Source: Chloroflexi bacterium RBG_13_51_18
GTDB lineage: Bacteria > Chloroflexota > Dehalococcoidia > Dehalococcoidales > RBG-16-60-22
Length of the DNA stretch: 6,561 nucleotides
Reading direction: 5' to 3'
Assembly (NCBI GenBank): GCA_001796495.1
Contig: MGMR01000016.1
Location: 1 to 6,561 of the forward strand
Shown: positions 5,342 to 6,561 of the stretch, piece after piece
Layout of the letters: each line of letters opens with the position of its first letter
Position numbering within the stretch: the stretch's first letter is position 1
Position numbers and translations under genes: made by a program
The notes under the pieces: model-generated
What the model saw: the letters and a program-made list of their open reading frames with translations, nothing else
What the model was told of the DNA's origin: nothing
Database searches by the model: none

Positions 5342-6561
5342 CTAGTTGCCGATTATGTAGTGTTCGGTACCGCGGGTAACGGTCTCGCTGCGGACGGACA
5401 GGATAAAATATATCAGGTTCCAGGCATCCTGCCCGGAGTACAGGTCCAGATGCACCCTGGTATCATTCGGCGTCAGGATATTGTCTATCCAGAGTATTTC
5501 AAATGAATCGATGTCGACGCCCGCCTCACTCGTTCCGGGGTATGATATCGAGTTCCAGACATTGTAATAAGGGCTCAAGTCATTGGAAAGGTATTTACTA
5601 TTGGCGGACTGCTGCCCGGTAATTCTTAAACAATCGGTATTCGGCACCGAGCCGTATAACCAGGCATCGCCCTCCCCTACAAACACCGTCAGCTTGGCGG
5701 CTACCGACTCCACAATATCGCCGTACTTGTTTCTAATGGGTTCCGGGAAAAGGAAGCCGGTAATATCCCCACCCGGCTGTCCGTCATAATCGAAGTCCAG
5801 GTTGGTATATTGCGGGTTAAAGGAAAACACGTCATAGAGGTAAAGATAATGCCCCGCCGTCGCCGGGCTGCCGTAGATAATGATTAGAGACCAGCCGGCA
5901 TAGGAAACGTGCTCACCAGTGTTAGCCTGAACGTCACCGACGGTGTATTTAGCATTGCCGGTATGGTGCGTCTCTCCGGGCACGATGGGGTATGTCTTCA
6001 CCAGCCTGGAGACATCGCGGGTGCAGGCGTAGGAATACCCTCCCCAGGACTCATTAACGATGATGGAGCCGCTGAAAGCGGTCAGCGGCTGGGCCCCGGC
6101 CTGCGCGTCGCCTTCAGCATCCAGGTAGACCTGAACATCGTTAATGCTGAAGGTGATTGAAGTGTCCGGCGTCCTGACGATTATTTTGATGTTATCGATA
6201 TTGGCGTATTGCTGGCTGCTGCCCATGCCCACCAGGTAAAACCTTAATTTAAAGCTGCTGGAAGCGATATATTGAGCGGGAAGCGAATAGGTAAAGGTTG
6301 AAAAAGACGAGCCAATATTGCCGCGGAAAGCCTGTATATTGCTGCTCCAGTCCGTGCCGCCGTTGGCAGAAAGAGAAAAGTCGAGTCCGTCTGCCGCGCC
6401 ATAAGACGGGGTGATTTTTATATTGTCGATATCGCAGTATTTCCCGGCGCCGAAACCGGCGATATAGAAACGGATTTTAAAGCTGCCCGTCAAATACTGA
6501 CCGGGGATAACGTAGCTGTAGTTGTTAAAAGAGCTGGTAAGATTAGCGCTGCTGCCGGAGG
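5342..6561 (-). CDS. Partial extracellular beta-rich repeat protein (C-terminal part; N-terminus beyond the window)
   Basis: The reading frame stays open from the TAG at 5342-5344 to the right edge, giving at least 405 residues with the true start off-window. A TTG at 6491-6493 could be taken as a start but lies inside a repeat and is surely an internal Leu. From the window edge there are two tandem repeats ending in IDNIKI, then a module of about 270 residues. That module contains YTVGDVQANTGE, AGWSLIIIYGSP, YLYLYDVF, EGDAWLYGS, YYNVWNSISYPGTSEAGVDI and a closing DLYSGQDAWNLIYFILSV. From memory this order (AGWSLVVVY, then GD..L.GD, N..NS.IS, G.D.D, T..D) matches an extracellular module found in actinobacterial and Chloroflexi surface proteins, often ahead of DUF11 repeats. 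Ser/Gly/Tyr/Asn-rich composition and few cysteines fit secretion. The protein ends 18 residues after that module, with no membrane anchor, LPXTG or DUF11 repeats. Function is unknown: adhesin, S-layer-like or binding protein are possible. Confidence 0.8.
   Translation of the reverse strand, partial: SGSSANLTSSFNNYSYVIPGQYLTGSFKIRFYIAGFGAGKYCDIDNIKITPSYGAADGLDFSLSANGGTDWSSNIQAFRGNIGSSFSTFTYSLPAQYIASSSFKLRFYLVGMGSSQQYANIDNIKIIVRTPDTSITFSINDVQVYLDAEGDAQAGAQPLTAFSGSIIVNESWGGYSYACTRDVSRLVKTYPIVPGETHHTGNAKYTVGDVQANTGEHVSYAGWSLIIIYGSPATAGHYLYLYDVFSFNPQYTNLDFDYDGQPGGDITGFLFPEPIRNKYGDIVESVAAKLTVFVGEGDAWLYGSVPNTDCLRITGQQSANSKYLSNDLSPYYNVWNSISYPGTSEAGVDIDSFEILWIDNILTPNDTRVHLDLYSGQDAWNLIYFILSVRSETVTRGTEHYIIGN
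6182..6385 (-). repeat. Second copy of the IDNIKI-ending protein repeat
   Basis: This copy encodes about 68 residues beginning LDFSLSANGGTDWSSN and running through FTYSLPAQYI and FKLRFYLVGMG to NIDNIKI. It aligns with the copy to its right through SLPAQYI/VIPGQYL, SFKLRFYLVGMG/SFKIRFYIAGFG and NIDNIKI/DIDNIKI. Identity is much lower at DNA level, so the duplication is old. The pattern suggests a beta-sandwich (MAM or concanavalin-like) domain, which is inference. Confidence 0.75.
6413..6561 (-). repeat. First visible copy of the IDNIKI-ending repeat, cut by the window edge
   Basis: Read from the edge, this encodes about 22 residues (SGSSANLTSSFNNYSYVIPG, then QY), then LTGSFKIRFYIAGFG and DIDNIKI. 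The IDNIKI motifs of the two copies are 77 residues apart. The copy is incomplete at its N-terminal end, and further copies may lie outside the window. Confidence 0.72.

Noticed and set aside
5583..6160. + strand reading frames at 5583-5789 and 5909-6160
   Set aside because: They lie opposite the surface-protein gene, have no ribosome sites or recognisable domains, and the - strand shows conserved internal protein repeats.
6491..6493. TTG start codon for a 383-residue - strand protein
   Set aside because: The frame is open upstream to the window edge, and the residues there match the second protein repeat. The TTG aligns with an internal Ile of that repeat, so it is not a start.
1..6561. CRISPR array, tRNA or rRNA genes, insertion sequences, attachment sites
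   Set aside because: I saw no regularly spaced direct repeats, cloverleaf-like segments, transposase or integrase coding sequence, or flanking inverted repeats.

Overview
The window holds five genes: four on the + strand and one on the - strand that runs off the right edge. The content suggests an anaerobic bacterium. A tungsten/molybdenum-pterin aldehyde ferredoxin oxidoreductase (AOR) family enzyme is typical of strict anaerobes. Promoters look sigma-70-like, ribosome binding sites are canonical AGGAGG/GGAGG, and base composition is moderately GC-rich by eye. The AOR, the DrrA-type ABC cluster and the large secreted beta-rich protein together remind me of uncultured Chloroflexota (Dehalococcoidia-like) from sediment or groundwater. 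That placement is an impression only; no marker gene is present.

Layout. Positions 1-87 are the leader of the first gene, with a strong Shine-Dalgarno and a possible -10 box. Positions 88-1932 encode a full-length AOR-family oxidoreductase, closed by a clear intrinsic terminator at 1958-1992, so it appears to be the end of its own transcription unit. A promoter-like element at 2016-2045 precedes a tight three-gene operon at 2094-5289: a DrrA/LnrL-type ABC ATPase followed by two different but related ABC-2 permeases. The gaps are only 7 and 6 bases and the permeases have weak or no ribosome binding sites. The operon meets a convergent gene across a 52-base gap with no clear terminator. That gene, 5342 to beyond 6561 on the - strand, encodes the C-terminal part of an extracellular beta-rich protein. 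It carries two tandem repeats of about 77 residues, followed by a module like those found in DUF11-type surface proteins.

How the genes work together. The three ABC genes should form one exporter: an ATPase driving a heterodimer of two six-helix permeases, each with a large extracytoplasmic domain. Substrate is unknown; drug, lipid or peptide efflux is most likely by family. The AOR enzyme is cytoplasmic and probably oxidises an aldehyde or reduces an acid using ferredoxin; nothing nearby fixes its substrate. The surface protein has no visible functional link to the others. I do not see an unmistakable new system. The points most worth a second look are the tandem-repeat surface protein, the Asp-to-Asn changes in both pterin-site motifs of the AOR, and the terminator-poor convergent junction.
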